A stretch of DNA of 64,000 nucleotides from Arctopsyche grandis (GCF_051622035.1 NC_135355.1:3534001-3598000); one strand, 5' to 3'. Positions 44,821 through 56,817 are shown, numbered from the stretch's first letter. Translations and numbers: made by a program. The notes: a model not told the origin generated them from the sequence alone.

Positions 44821-46165
44821 CTTATGTAAGGAAACTTACACAAGAAAAAAGTTCTACTTCCGGTTATCGAATTTTGTTCCAAAGGGGTGTGGAAAAAATC
44901 GTGTGGTCACAACATTTTTGACTTTTCTAAGAGGAAAAACCCCACTTTCAGTTTATTAAATTAAATTAAATATTTATTTCCATCACACTGATGCAAGGAT
45001 TATACTTGAATTTTCTCGTGAAGAGTACACATGTATAAAGGTTGAAAAAAATAAACTGTCATTTCCTGTTGGCAAATGCTCATCAAATTTTATATATAAC
45101 TTGGTATTAAATTTAAACTTTTAAATATGAAATTTCAGTTTAATACACCGAAAGCTTTCTGAGGAAAAAAATATAAAAAGACTGGATCCTTTAAAGTAAA
45201 ACTACTATTTCCGGTTGAGTTAAAAATATTCAGGTATAAAATTTATAATTTATATTACATGTAAAAAAATCAAACAAGAGTAAACTGCCACTTCCGGTTT
45301 AGGGATGCTTACCAAATTTTATAAATAACTTTTTATTACGCTTAAACTTCTAGATATGAAATTTCAGTTCAATAAACCAAAAGGTTTCTGAGAAAAACAT
45401 AAAAAACCTCGATTCTCTAGAGTAAAAGTACTACTTCCGGTTCAGATAAAAATATTTAAAAAATATATGTTATAAAAGTTATTATTTCTATTACATTTAA
45501 AAAATTTTCAGTCCGATTCAGTTAGAGTTTTGGGAGATTATTGATTTCAAAAACTTAAATAAAAGAGGACACCTATGTATAAGAGGAGGTAACATTTCCG
45601 GTCAACTTAAAAATTTGAAAAAAATTTACGTCGTATCGATAAGAATGTCAGTAACCGATACTAAATTTCAGTTCAATAGGACTAATGGTGTCCAAAAAAT
45701 CCCCAAAATACACATACACACACACATACATTTTTTCTAGATCATAAAAACGTGACCAGTAATCGATTCTGAGTTCGAATCAGTCAAAATCTCAAGTTCG
45801 AATTTTCACATGATCACAAAACTTCATCTATTGTTACTACATACATAGATAAAGTAAAAATCAGTCTGATTTGGTTAGCGGTTCGGGAGATAATTAAATT
45901 GAAAAACTTAAAAAAGAGGACATCTATAAGGGGAGGTACTATTTCCAGTCAACTTAAAAATATGAAAAAAATTTACGTCGTATCGATAAGAATTTCAGTA
46001 ACCGAAACTAAGTTTCAGCTCGATAGAACCAACGGTGTTCAAAAAATCACTAAAATACACAGACACACATGTGCATGAATCAGTGATCAGTGATCGATTC
46101 TCAGTTCGAATTATCGCATGATCACAAAACTTTATCTATTCTTACTACGTACATAGATAAAAGTA
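44820..46165. repeat. cluster of CTACTTCCGGTT-type repeats
   Basis: Words such as CTACTTCCGGTT, CACTTCCGGTTTAG and ATTTCAGTTCAATA recur about every 120-170 bases (44850, 45060, 45205, 45290, 45430, 45595, 45955). The last two units contain AGAGGACACCTAT and end CTATTGTTACTAC...CATAGATAAAGT, linking them to 28918-29715 and 55030-55350. Confidence 0.7.
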
Positions 46166-46169
46166 AATA

Positions 46170-47084
46170 TTCGTATTGTATATATATAGTAGCAAAAGCT
46201 TCATACATATGTACACATATTCCATAAAAATCTCATAATGTCGAATCGTTGTTTATATCCTTATCTACACATGTTTTAAACATGAAGTCGTATGAGTAGA
46301 TATGGACGCAATAGCATTCTCATGATGAGAATAACATCGAATTGCCAGCTTTTAGCTGTAGTCCGACAATCAATATAGAAACGGGTGGGTGGTAGAAGAG
46401 GGAGGAGGACCAGGAGGAGGGGAATCTTTCTAAAACTCCCCTCGCATTGAGAAGAATGTATGTGCCGAGGATCAGGAGAATAAGGGAATCGCAGGAGCCG
46501 AACAAAACATATAAGTCCTGGCGTGACAGCCTGACACGGATTGCACAGACGTTCCCCAGGGGTGTGGGAGGGACACACGGACATGTGATTGCACTTGTAG
46601 TTGGGAGTCTGTCTGGGGCAAAACGAGAGTTATGATACCTGGTACATGGCCAGAACAATAATTGAGCATTGTTCTGGCGTGGGACGCGAGATGCGATCGA
46701 AATGGATGGGCGAACCGATCAAAGCTTCAACTTGCGACTTTGCTTGGGTTTATTTATTAACGGCGAAGTTTTTTCACGATTCAGAGTGAAGTTTTGCAGT
46801 GTTGCAGATGGCCGTGAGCCCATCATCTGCTCGAGAGGCGGAAATCTCTGACAGGAATGTGCACTTTTATCCGATATGTACTTTGGGCGCGTTAACCGCT
46901 CAAGTGGATGCTGGGGTGAGGAAAAACCGCCCCATAGAGGGTCGAGCAATTCGCGGTTGAATAAAGTCAAAAGTGAAATCTTGTATAATGCGATAAAATA
47001 ATATACACTTTCTATATATTTTCCTATACTAAATATTAAGGGAGCTAATCTTGAATAAATACATATGTATATGTATATTGCAAC
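46170..47084. other. G+C-richer spacer, no gene recognised
   Basis: Overlapping frames of 60-112 codons exist on both strands at 46276-46850, none with a recognisable motif. Composition differs from the neighbouring AT-rich DNA, so it could be an unrecognised element or conserved non-coding DNA. Confidence 0.35.
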
Positions 47085-48415
47085 TATCATTTTAATACAC
47101 AAAAAAGGTGACAAAAGCGATATCAAGAACTACCGACCCATTAGTTTACTTTCAGCGATCTACAAGCTCTTCACGAAGGTTATTACAGAAAGGCTGAAGA
47201 ATATCCTCGACGAGAACCAACCTATAGAGCAGGTAGGGCTTAGGGCAAATTTCAGCACAATGGACCACCTCCAAGTAGTTGGCGAACTAATCGAGCGCGC
47301 CAACGAATATCAACGGCCATTGTGCCTAGGTTTCGTCGATTATGAGAAAGCCTTCGATACAGTTAGTCATAATGCAGTACTTAACGCTCTACAAACACAG
47401 GGAGTGCCGGAACCTTATGTGGGACTGTTAGCTGCAATATATAAGAATGCCACAGCTTCGGTTAAATTTTTTTCAGATACAGATAGATTTAGCATAGGAA
47501 AAGGAGTATGACAAGGAGATACAATATCGCTCAAGTTATTCAATGCGGTGCTTGAGGGAGTTTTCAGGAACTTGGATTGGGATACAGCCGGAGTAAGCAT
47601 CAATGGTCGCTTCTTGAGTCACCTTCGGTTCGCAGACGATATAGTTTTAGTAGCTCGTGATTCAGCTGACCTACTTATCAGACTAACACAGCTGGACAGG
47701 GAAAGTAGAAAAGTAGGATTAAAAATTAACGTAGATAAGACTAAACTAATGTTCAATAGTTATTGCATGCCTGATAGCATCCCCTTAGATGATAAACCAG
47801 TAGAAGTAGTAAATAATTATTTATATTTAGGTCAAATAATTGACATGTCTGGTAGTAAAGATGAAGAGATAAAGAGACGTATGAAATTAGGATGGAGTGC
47901 ATTTGGACGGATGAATGCTGTTTTTAAATCAAAAATGCCACTCTGCCTGAAGAAAAGGATCTTTGATCAATGCGTTTTGCCAGTGATGACGTATGGATGT
48001 GAAACTTGGACACTGAACGCCAAGATGCTAAATAAAATCCAATGCACTCAAAGAAGTATGGAACGCTGTATGCTTGGCATAGCGAGGAAAGACAAAAAGC
48101 GGAACACGTGGGTGAGAAGCATGACAAGGGTAGTGGACATAGTGGATAGAGTGAAGAGATTGAAATGGCAATGGGCGGGTCACGTAGCTAGGAGGATGGA
48201 CGAAAGGTGGACAAAAGAAGTGCTTGAATGGTACCCGAGAGAAGGCAAAAGAGTAAAAGGAAGACCGCAAGGAAGATGGGTGAACGAAATTAGAAAAATG
48301 TGCGGAATGAGATGGATGAGTGTTGCGCAAAACAGAGACGAGTGGAAGCGTGTCGGAGAGGCCTTCATCCAGCAGTGGATGGCGAATGGCTGTAAATGAT
48401 GATGATGATGATATG
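47085..48415 (+). pseudogene. RTE-like LINE reverse transcriptase, one stop codon
   Basis: A single frame from ILIHKKGD runs through NYRPISLLSAIYKLFTKV, GFVDYEKAFDTV, LRFADDIVLVAR, NVDKTKLM, NNYLYLGQ, VMTYGCETWTL, KWQWAGHVARR and KGRPQGRWVNE to TAA/TGA near 48398. It is broken only by TGA at 47509-47511, where GVRQGD would be expected (one C-to-T change). It is truncated before the fingers region; the endonuclease is missing. It ends in a TGATGATGATGATG tail, typical of RTE copies. Fragments of the family lie in the nrf introns (5104, 22124, 30225). Confidence 0.88.
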
Positions 48416-48757
48416 TATATTACATTTTATACCAGGAAGGCCTTACAGGTAAACCCCAATGCGTCTTCCATGCCAATTAAAAAACAATGCAGCATTTTTA
48501 TTACAAGTCGTTGAATTACGAGACACTGAAAACTCGCAAATTCACGAGACATCTATGAATCGTACATACATTTTATTGTACATTAATCATCCTCAAATAG
48601 TGGGGACATAGTAGATAGGAAGGATTTAAGCCAATTTTAATCGGGAACTGTTTCAACAATGAAATCAGAAAAATTGGCAAACTCTGATAGGAAACGATTG
48701 ACCTGGAGTCACAAATATCCAAGTCTAACCAGCAGCACTACAGATATACAGATATAT
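48416..48757 (-). mobile_element. SINE, tRNA head missing
   Basis: Minus-strand copy of the SINE at 23719-24195: the AGGAAGGCCTTACAGG tail is at 48433 and the body reads CGATTGACCTGGAGTCAC; it stops at ACCAGCAGCACTACAG before the tRNA part. It directly abuts the RTE tail. Confidence 0.7.
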
Positions 48758-48839
48758 CAAATATATGGCAACAATTTCTCCAAAAGTTGTCAATGTGGAT
48801 GATGTTTGTATGAATTCGCATTGTAAAAAAATGCTTGTA

Positions 48840-48918
48840 ATAATTGTATTATAGTATCATATCTATATTTGAGTACACTCGTCGCTCTTGAGCCATCTGT
48901 AAAGGCGAGTGTGGATGC
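48840..48918 (+). repeat. SINE-type 3' tail with CACTCG...CGAGTG hairpin
   Basis: GAGTACACTCGTCGCTCTTGAG...AAGGCGAGTGT matches the tail of the SINE at 27222-27741. The matching tail end (GGCGAGTGTACATG, then AAATAAATAAATAAA) reappears at 49322, so the foldback at 48919-49315 was inserted into this SINE tail. Confidence 0.6.
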
Positions 48919-49315
48919 GGTGCATCCGCTCTAAAATCGCCAGACAAATTGAACGATAGATTAACGGACGGCTGCTTTAAATGCAATTCTCGTCTTCTCG
49001 AATGATAGATTGCACATCATATAACGGGTAACCTTTCGATGTGCACAGATTCAATTATTAAAATGGTAATTATTAAAATTGAGTTGGATCTTTCAGGCGA
49101 GTTTAATAAGGCAAGATTCGATAAGTTCTGAATCTTGCCTTATTAAACTCGCCAGAAAGATCCAAATCAATTTTAATAATTGCATCTGTGCACATCGAAA
49201 GGTTACTCGTCATCTGATGTGCAATCTATCATTCGAGAACACGAGAATTACGTTTAAAGCTGCCGTTCTGTTAATCTGTCGTTCGTTTGTCTGGCGATTT
49301 TAGAGCGGATGCACC
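48919..49315. mobile_element. foldback element, ~197-bp inverted arms
   Basis: Arms 48919-49117 and 49120-49315 are near-perfect inverted copies starting GGTGCATCCGCTCTAAAATC. There is almost no loop (AAGATTCGATAAGTTCTGAATCTT centre). No coding capacity. It interrupts a SINE tail. Confidence 0.85.
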
Positions 49316-49359
49316 AAACCCGGCGAGTGTACATGTTCGATAGAAATAAATAAATAAAA

Positions 49360-49728
49360 TCTATTTATATAAAATTGAATGTCTGTTTTTTTGTCTGTCT
49401 CTCTCGTATAGGCTCCTTAGCCACTCAACCGATTACGATGGAACTTTCAAGATTTGTTGTATGCATGTCCGGGAAGTTTACTGCTAAAAAATAAACGAGA
49501 AAAAATCTCTTAATAATAATAATATTCGTAATTACGATTTTACCGACGCGAAAGTTTGAAGCGCCATTGTGTAGTCAAGGAAATGTGTTCATTGGTAGCC
49601 ACGTTACCAGTTGTTTTATGACGACACAGCGTTGAAGAGACGTTAGTTGAGCTCCATTTATCACTTGAAACGGGAACGGGAGTTGCATGCCTTATTCTGG
49701 CATTGCAACGCATGTCGGGTTCAGCTAG
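49360..49728 (+). mobile_element. short Helitron-like element
   Basis: Starts TCTATTTATATAAAATTGAA after host A and ends GTCGGGTTCAGCTAG before host T. A near-palindrome TTGCATGCC / GGCATTGCAA lies just before the end. The head (AATGTCTGTTTTTTTGTCTG, then TAGGCTCCTTAGCCACTCAA) is typical of insect non-autonomous Helitrons. Confidence 0.75.
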
Positions 49729-49809
49729 TAAAATATATAAATTTTGAAATCATATTCAAATATTTGATGAGGAGCCATAAACTGATAATTGATAAACAGA
49801 TAAAATGAT

Positions 49810-49925
49810 AGGGAATTATCGACTTGGAGTGACAAATATCCAAGCCTGACCAGCAGCACTACAGATAACACTCGGGATATATTATTTTCAATCAAGTTCG
49901 ACCTACGGGATGGAACCCGTTAACC
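49810..49925 (-). mobile_element. SINE head fragment
   Basis: Minus-strand match to the first ~115 bases of the SINE family, including CTGACCAGCAGCACTACAG and a B-box-like inverse GGGATGGAACCCG. Confidence 0.6.
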
Positions 49926-49929
49926 TTTC

Positions 49930-50735
49930 GGTGGATTTTTTTTGTATGCGGTATATTCAGCGTCGAGCTTAAGATGAAAAATGTATATATATAATAGATT
50001 TAATCCAGAAAAACATGATTTTTAAATACCATGCATGCCAACAACCCAAATTTTTGACACGCTTCGCCGACGCACGAAAAGGCTCCCGGCTAAACATCAT
50101 AATCTCGTCACCCTCGGTGAATTTTATTAGAATTTCGCGAAATAGGATGCGTTGCGAACGTCATTCAATAATTTGAAATATACGGTGGGATTTTCGCCGT
50201 TGTCTTTATTTTATCCCCGTGACGTGCCGGGGTTGACGTGACGAGGGATAAGTCGACGCATAAAACGAATCCTGGCACACACGCGTTTATGCTTTGATTT
50301 GTCCCCACATCGATACCTATATATGTATACATATGTATGTATGTATTTAAGAATCGTGGGTGCATATTCTCGAGAATTCTCGAGATCTCGAGTACTCACA
50401 CGGGCCGGCAGGTTCCTTTAGCGTCCGCTACGATTTATGTTATGTCTGTAGGAGACAGTAAGTGTTGGCCCGCGTGCTCAACCAGTACCGACTCACTCCA
50501 TATCAGGGCTGTCCAAATATTTATAAAATGCATTAAATTGAATAGAATGGATGTCAATAGACCGTGGTTACAATAAAACGGCGCCACATCACATACAAGA
50601 AGTAGTGTAGTGCTAAATAATAATTATTTTGAATAAAAATACAAATAATTTTATTTTACTACCGCCATCTATGTATAAAACTAAAGACTACATAGACGTC
50701 ACCCAGATTTCAAATTTGCAAACTTCAAACGCGTC
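49930..50735. other. unique-looking DNA, no gene recognised
   Basis: Mixed composition, including a cluster of CTCGAG words at 50369-50392. Short frames on both strands show no motif. It could be conserved non-coding DNA. Confidence 0.35.
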
Positions 50736-50739
50736 TTAT

Positions 50740-51668
50740 GGTGCTTACGGACTAAACCAACAACGATTTTGGGCCAACTTTTTAACCAGCATTAGCGTAC
50801 AAAATATCGAAATAAAAATTGAAATTAAATATCAAAATCAAGCTAAAGAGCGAGATTGAGCTAAAATTAGATCATCGTTGATGTTTTGAATTACAACAAT
50901 ATTTTGAATTACGACGATACCGCATTTAAAACCAGAGAAATATTATAATTTCTCTGCGTACGAGCGAAAAAAAATATTGTTGAAGTCGTCACGAGATGTT
51001 ACTGTATTTCCACTTGGATGATCGATAAAGAAAAAACAATTCATAAAAAAACGCGGTGTCGGATGTCGGTGATTTGTCAAAGGGTTTTTTTTCTTTCGTC
51101 GAAATGAAATTAATAATCACACATTATCCGATAAATTTTACCTCTGAAATGATTTAATTACTTGATTTATTTCGACGAGAGAAACAATTGAAGAATAAAA
51201 AAATCCGTTTGATGTGACCGACAACACCCCGGGTTAGCAAAAATCGTTGGATCACCCATACTAATACATGATATATTCTCAGTAACTGCGAATTACGGGG
51301 AAGTAAAAATAATAATTCTTTGATTTTTTTTCGATCTTAGTGCGTATCTTCGTAAGTCAAAACATCTTCGACAAACAAAAGTCGAGGATTACCTGTATGT
51401 GATTGTTGATGATCTAATTTTAGGTCAATCTCGAAAATTTATTTTAATTGTGCATGTTCTGTTTTAACTTTCAATATTTAATTTTAATTTTAATATAATG
51501 ATTATAATTTTATTTTGATACTTGAAGTTAATTTTAATATAATAATAATAGTTTGAATTTTGATATTTAATTTCAATTTTTAAATTTAATTTTTATTTCG
51601 ATATTTTGTACGCTACTGGTTTTTAAAGTTGGCCTGTGGGCCGTTCATTGGCTTGGTGCGTACGCACC
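50740..51668. mobile_element. long member of the palindromic MITE family
   Basis: Left end TGGTGCTTACGGACTAAACC and right end inverse of TGGTGCGTACGCACCAAGCC, with inner TIR words AGCGTACAAAATATCGAAAT / GATATTTTGTACGCTACT. Flanked by TTA and TAA. Internal DNA contains CATTTTTTTTCGATC / GTGCGTATC words also found at 26740-26790. Confidence 0.7.
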
Positions 51669-51696
51669 ATAAAACGATATTTTATATCTATCGTAA

Positions 51697-51832
51697 TGGC
51701 GGAGGTTCCATTTACTTATATTGATAACCAAAATGAGCAATATGACAAAGTATGTAAACGATAGGATAAGAGGCAAATTTTTTCCTGAATTTTAATCGTA
51801 AGTGAAACGTAAAGGAGGTTTGTAAAAAAAGA
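51697..51832 (+). repeat. dispersed repeat, copy 2 of 3
   Basis: Starts AATGGCGGAGGTTCCATTTA and follows 1229-1377 through AAAGGAGGTTTGTAAAAAAA, with a deletion of the CCACTAACACG segment. Confidence 0.7.
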
Positions 51833-52711
51833 ACCAGGGAAGTGTTTAATTTTTATGACCCCCCCCCCCCTCTTTTTTCATTATTTAAAATATATATATC
51901 CTAATTTATTTTATTATATTTAATATCCAGAGAGAAACTTACAGCTAAAATAAAGATAATAAAATAAATAGTTAAACATAGCCAATTTAAAAGTTTCTTC
52001 AGATAGCATGAAAATTGGAACTTTCTATGAAGGATTAGCCAATCAAAAAATAGCAATACAAAAAGAAAAATTTGTAAATAATAGTAGATTATGATGAGTA
52101 ACAGTATAAAATTAAACGAAAAGGATTAAAGTAAAAAACAAAACAAAAAAAGAACGGGTTAAAAAAAACAATCTTGCAAATAAGTTCCTAATAGTAATAA
52201 ACTGTCATGAAATAGGTCAATATTCTCTTCTAAGCCATTGTAAAAATTGCACTCTGATGATATAAAAATTTTGACGATAATTAGTGGATGCAATGGAAGT
52301 ACTATATTGGTAGTTCAAATATTTATAAAAAAAATCAAATGCTTATTAACATATATTCCTATTGAAATTATGATTTATAAAAACTTCCTTCCATATATCC
52401 ACTTCAACATCTTTGATTTTTCAAACCTGTTTTTTTGTGTCAACAGCAACATTTGCTTTTAGCATTGCCAAATCCATATGTATGTCAAAAAACTATGAAG
52501 TTTTAACATGTGAATTTAGAGATGACTATTTATTTAAGCTGAGTTCCCTTATTTTATCTATCCTCAAAGTAATAAAAAAAAAGCCCATAAATTTCATCAA
52601 AATGTCTTTTAAGTTCTGAATATACTCTTTTGAATATATCACTTTTCGGTTGTGGTCACCAAATGTTAGAACGAGAGTCTGAATATTTGGTCTATAAAAA
52701 TTAAATATTAT
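51833..52711. other. AT-rich spacer, no gene recognised
   Basis: Contains a C12 run near 51860 and AT-rich DNA. Two overlapping frames at 52247-52619 are composed mainly of Ile/Phe/Lys/Asn codons, as expected of AT-rich noise. Confidence 0.4.
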
Positions 52712-52775
52712 TTATTGATTTAATAATACATGGGGAAAGCGGAAAAGCTGATAGACCCACGGGGTTTGACTTAAT
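52712..52775 (-). repeat. LINE 3' end with hairpin
   Basis: On the minus strand: CAAACCCCGTGGGTCTATC, a stem CGTGGG/CCCATG (+ strand 52729-52734 with 52756-52761), then TATTATTAAATC. Same family as 56828-56885. Confidence 0.55.
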
Positions 52776-53025
52776 ATAAATAATAAAATAAAAACAAAAA
52801 TATTCATAAAAATAATAAGATTAAAGAAAAAAAAGTAAACATGAAACAAATATATAAAAAAAAAGTTTTTTAAAAACATACCTCTTCTATAATTTGTATA
52901 TAAAATTATTATTTTGAATAAAAACACCAATATATTTTTTTTACTATCGCCATCTATGTTTAAAACTAACAAACAAACGTCAACCGTAAACGTCAAATAG
53001 AATGTCGGCGGGCAAATTACAAATA

Positions 53026-53165
53026 GTAATGGCGGAGACTTCATTTACTTATATTAATGACCAAAATGAGCAATATGGCAAAGTATGAAAACGATCGGAT
53101 AAGAGATAAAAATGACAACTAACACGAAAGCCATGTGAAACGTAAAGGAGGTATGTAAAAAAATA
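53026..53165 (+). repeat. dispersed repeat, copy 3 of 3
   Basis: Starts AATGGCGGAGACTTCATTTA and continues ATGACCAAAATGAGCAATAT to AAAGGAGGTATGTAAAAAAA. It is the copy closest to 1229-1377. Confidence 0.7.
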
Positions 53166-53448
53166 CGAAATAATACGAAAAGATAAAAGAGAATAAAAAT
53201 ATCTGGGACGGTAACATTATAACGAAAAGAAAAAAATATATAGAAAAGATTGGAAAAGAAGAATTATAAAAATCTTCAAGTTTTAGAAATATTTCTAGCT
53301 TGTTTTTAAAAATATTAAGGTTTACAGGATTTACTACATTGTTGGGAAGATTATTTCCAAACTTTAACCACTCTGTTTGGACAGAAGGAATATCTGATCA
53401 ATTTATTCGATTTTTCTTTTTGGAGTCTGAGAGTGTGACTTCTAATGG

Positions 53449-53632
53449 TGCGTACGAACTAAACCAACGAACGGTCTCTCGGCCAACTTTTTAAACCAGT
53501 AGCGTACAAGATATCGAAATAAAAATTAAATTTAAAAATTGAAATTAAATATTTTGTACGCTACTGGTTTTATCCTGCTGGTTAAAAAAGTTGGCTCAAA
53601 ATCTTCGTTGGTTTAGTCCGTACGCAGCATAA
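53449..53632. mobile_element. short palindromic MITE
   Basis: Begins TGGTGCGTACGAACTAAACC and ends with the inverse of TGCTGCGTACGGACTAAACC. Inner arms ACCAGTAGCGTACAAGATAT / ATTTTGTACGCTACTGG make it almost fully self-complementary. It is flanked by TAA on both sides, fitting a 3-bp Harbinger-type duplication. Confidence 0.75.
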
Positions 53633-54078
53633 GACGAATTTTTTCATTGAACTTGACAATTATGACGATTATTTATTATTTTAAAGACTTCAATTAAATA
53701 GATAAAAATTATTTCAAAATCAATATCAATCCAAGTTACATAGCTCAGATTATGAATATATCTTTATTATAATTCGAATTACACTTCTGTCGTGACAGCC
53801 CTGAACGACAGAGTGTGCAGGGGTAGTTAAGGAGGGCTCGCTATGGCAGTACGCAATATCGGAGAGGTTTGTGTAATGTCTAATATATGCTAATACCACT
53901 CGGAAGGCGAGAACACCGCACAATATTGAAAACCACTGAAGACTTATCCCTTTGGGAGTCCTGGATTTTTCTAATGGACATACTAAATGATTGATAACGA
54001 CACATATGCACTTTCGAACTCGCCATCATACGTCATGCAATGCACATTTTTGCACTTATTGTCTGATCTGTGTTTTAA

Positions 54079-54668
54079 CCCTCCCTCACCGAAGTGGGGT
54101 ATGCAAGTGCCCCAATTTTTACGTTTTTCATAATAACTATGTGGTTTTCAAAGCTATACACCCTATATTTCTTGTATTCCTAGAATGAACTACAAGAAAT
54201 TTATTTTAATAGATTTTGTATAATTTAGAAAAGCGGTACATCGTAAAAAATTACATTTATAAAATTCTACGTTCCAAAGTATGATTTAAAGGCGGTAGCG
54301 ATATGTCATGTTTTTTACTGTTTGCTTGCATATTCTTGTTGATTTATGAATCATTGCGAGAGAAAGAGACAGCTATATTTTCATAAACTATTGTTTTCGT
54401 CGCTTTTGGTGCGTGGCCATTGAGTCATGCAGTCGCCTGTTGGGCTTACCTATGTGTATTTGTGTGTTGATTCTTGAGGTTATTTTTTAATACAAAAATA
54501 TTCAGAAACATGCTATAGTACTAAAACTGTTTTATGTTGATGTATAAAATGATTAATATTGAACCCATTTATATTGAGAAAAGCTGTATTTTGATTAAAA
54601 TATACTGGGGTCTTACTCGACCCCGGTTCGGGACACTCGTTCGATCTCGACACACCGTCCTTCAAAGG
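54079..54668. mobile_element. piggyBac-like MITE
   Basis: Starts CCCTCCCTCACCGAAGTGGG directly after TTAA (54075-54078) and ends ...CGTCCTTCAAAGG directly before TTAA (54669-54672). Body matches the left arm and centre of 43325-44215. Confidence 0.75.
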
Positions 54669-54672
54669 TTAA

Positions 54673-55029
54673 AGTTGAACGACACTTTCAACCTAGGGTT
54701 TTTATATATAGATTCATTTATTTCATTTTTGAGACCATTTGTTTGTGAACATTATTGGAAGTAACAATAGTTTCTTTTATTACAATAATTTATGTATTTG
54801 ACATATTTTTTCGCATTTGAAGCAATATTGCAATTCGTCGATTTATTGCCCAGAAAATCGCTCTATTTCTTGAGCAATTTAATAGCCCGTGGGACTTTTT
54901 TAAATGCGAGAAACTTTTGAAAAGGCTTTTTTTACAGCACATTATGTATTTCAATTGATGATTCATGATTTTTTTTCACCTTATCTTCATTTTTATGTAT
55001 TTTTTTTCTTTTGTCTTTTTTCGTTTACA
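54673..55029. other. spacer, no gene recognised
   Basis: AT-rich, T-run rich DNA. No frame or repeat recognised. Confidence 0.4.
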
Positions 55030-55350
55030 ATTTTTTTACTTTATCTATGTACGTAGTAACAATAGATGAAGTTTTGTGATCATGCGAAAATTCAAACTCG
55101 AGATTTTGACTGATTCGAAATCGGAATTGATCACTGATCACGTTTTCATGATCTAGAAAAAATGTGTCTGTGTGTGTGTGTGAATTTTGGGAATTTTTTG
55201 AACACCGTTAGTACTATCGAACTGAAACTTAGTATCGGTTACTGAAATTCTTATCGAAACGATGAATTCCTTTTCAAATTTTTAAGTTGACCGGAAATGG
55301 TACCTCCCATTATAGGTGTCCTCTTTTTTTAAGTTTTTGAATTCAATTAT
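55030..55350 (-). repeat. inverted single unit of the GAGGACACC repeat
   Basis: Reverse complement of the end part of 28918-29715: CTTTATCTATGTACGTAGTAAC through CCTCCCATTATAGGTGTCCTC, with one tandem unit only. Confidence 0.75.
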
Positions 55351-56495
55351 CAAAAAATAGCGGTAAATTATCTTTCAAAATGACTTCAAAAATAATAGAA
55401 AGATGTTAGAAGATGTAAATGTTGCTCGAAGCATCGCCTGCTACGATAAATTTCATAGTAAGCAACTAATCACTTGATAAATTACTCCGTAAGCTATAAG
55501 GTCAACTAATCGTAGCATATTTCTTGCTCTATTCAAAGATACTAGTATAATTGTCAACCCACAGTTAATAACGTATATATTTTCATGTTGCTGATGTATA
55601 GCCACATGAATCGGTGCGGTTTTATGTCAAAAATAAATAGCCACCCTACACGTTCACATGTGATTTTTAAGGGGGTGGTTTTGCGGTTAAAGGGTTATTA
55701 ATTCGATCCGTGACTCGGACCGTGTTGAAAATCTATTCGGCGGAAGTGTGCGACATAAACCGAATATTATGGCCGTTATAAAGTTTAATCTGCGATCGGA
55801 CTTCAGGGTTGTAATATATACGTATATATGTATGTATAGGTATATGGTTTTGAAAGCTGGGGTGTTTAAACTGGAGATTTTTGCGTGTATTTTACGACGT
55901 TTCGATGGAAATATTACGACCTTGCAAGAGAAAGTTGGTGTTCAAACTAGACCGGAAGTTGCTGAAGATTCTGTAGAAAGTGAGCGAATGTTTGGCAACA
56001 TTTAAGGCATGTGTCAGATCGTAGTTTTCACAGTTAAATATGACGGAAGTTTGATGGAGTGTGGATTGAATTTTTATTTAAAGCATATACCAAAAAGCCT
56101 CTGGTCAAACCAAGTGGTCAGTAACTATAAAAAAAACGTCGGGTAACTGTACAAAATGGTCAGTAAATAAAGTAATCATTAAGCATTGTGTGTACATGCA
56201 GGCCAGTGTTTACATGGTCAGTTATATTATTCAGTATTGGTCAGTATTTAAACTAAACGTTGTTCGTTTAGTGGGCAGTGGGCTCGTAATTTGCTTTATG
56301 AATTTATTTTAATTATTTTCAAGTTCAAAATATCATATTTGTATTTTTTAAGTATTACACAATTGAAACGTCAAATTATTATACTGTGTATTGCAAATTA
56401 TTATCATAAATTTGAAATTTAATTCAATAATGGTGACAAATGAGGATAGGTTGCAAATTTGCTTGAAATTGTTTCAAGCAACGATTTTCAATGAA
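55351..56495. other. spacer, no gene recognised
   Basis: Mixed-composition DNA. An 85-codon frame at 55748-56005 has no recognisable domain and no splice or start context I could support. Confidence 0.35.
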
Positions 56496-56500
56496 ATCAG

Positions 56501-56815
56501 GTCAGACTTGGTGTTTGTGAGTCCAAGTCGATCGTTTCTTATCAGAGTTTGCCAATTTTATCTGATCATTGTTGAAACGGTCCTATAAAATTGAGAAAAA
56601 AATCATAATACCTGCTGTCACATATCTTCTGTATTATGTATGTATGTATGTACGATTTTTAAAAAATTATGTACAAGTCTAAAATCCATAGGTGTCTCAA
56701 TGGATAAATTATTTAATTAATTTCATTAATTTCGCTTCTCCAAATACAGTGATTTATGTATTAAAAATGTTGCTTTGTTTGTAATCAATTGTCCAGCCTT
56801 TCTGGTATATATCTA
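56501..56815 (+). mobile_element. SINE, 5' truncated
   Basis: Starts GTCAGACTTGGTGTTTGTGA, body CGATCGTTTCTTATCAGAG, tail CCAGCCTTTCTGGTATAT. The tRNA head is missing. Confidence 0.65.
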
Positions 56816-56817
56816 TA

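Noticed and set aside
46276..46851. Overlapping 60-112 codon frames
   Set aside because: Frames overlap on both strands, none has a known motif or splice context; left as unrecognised spacer.
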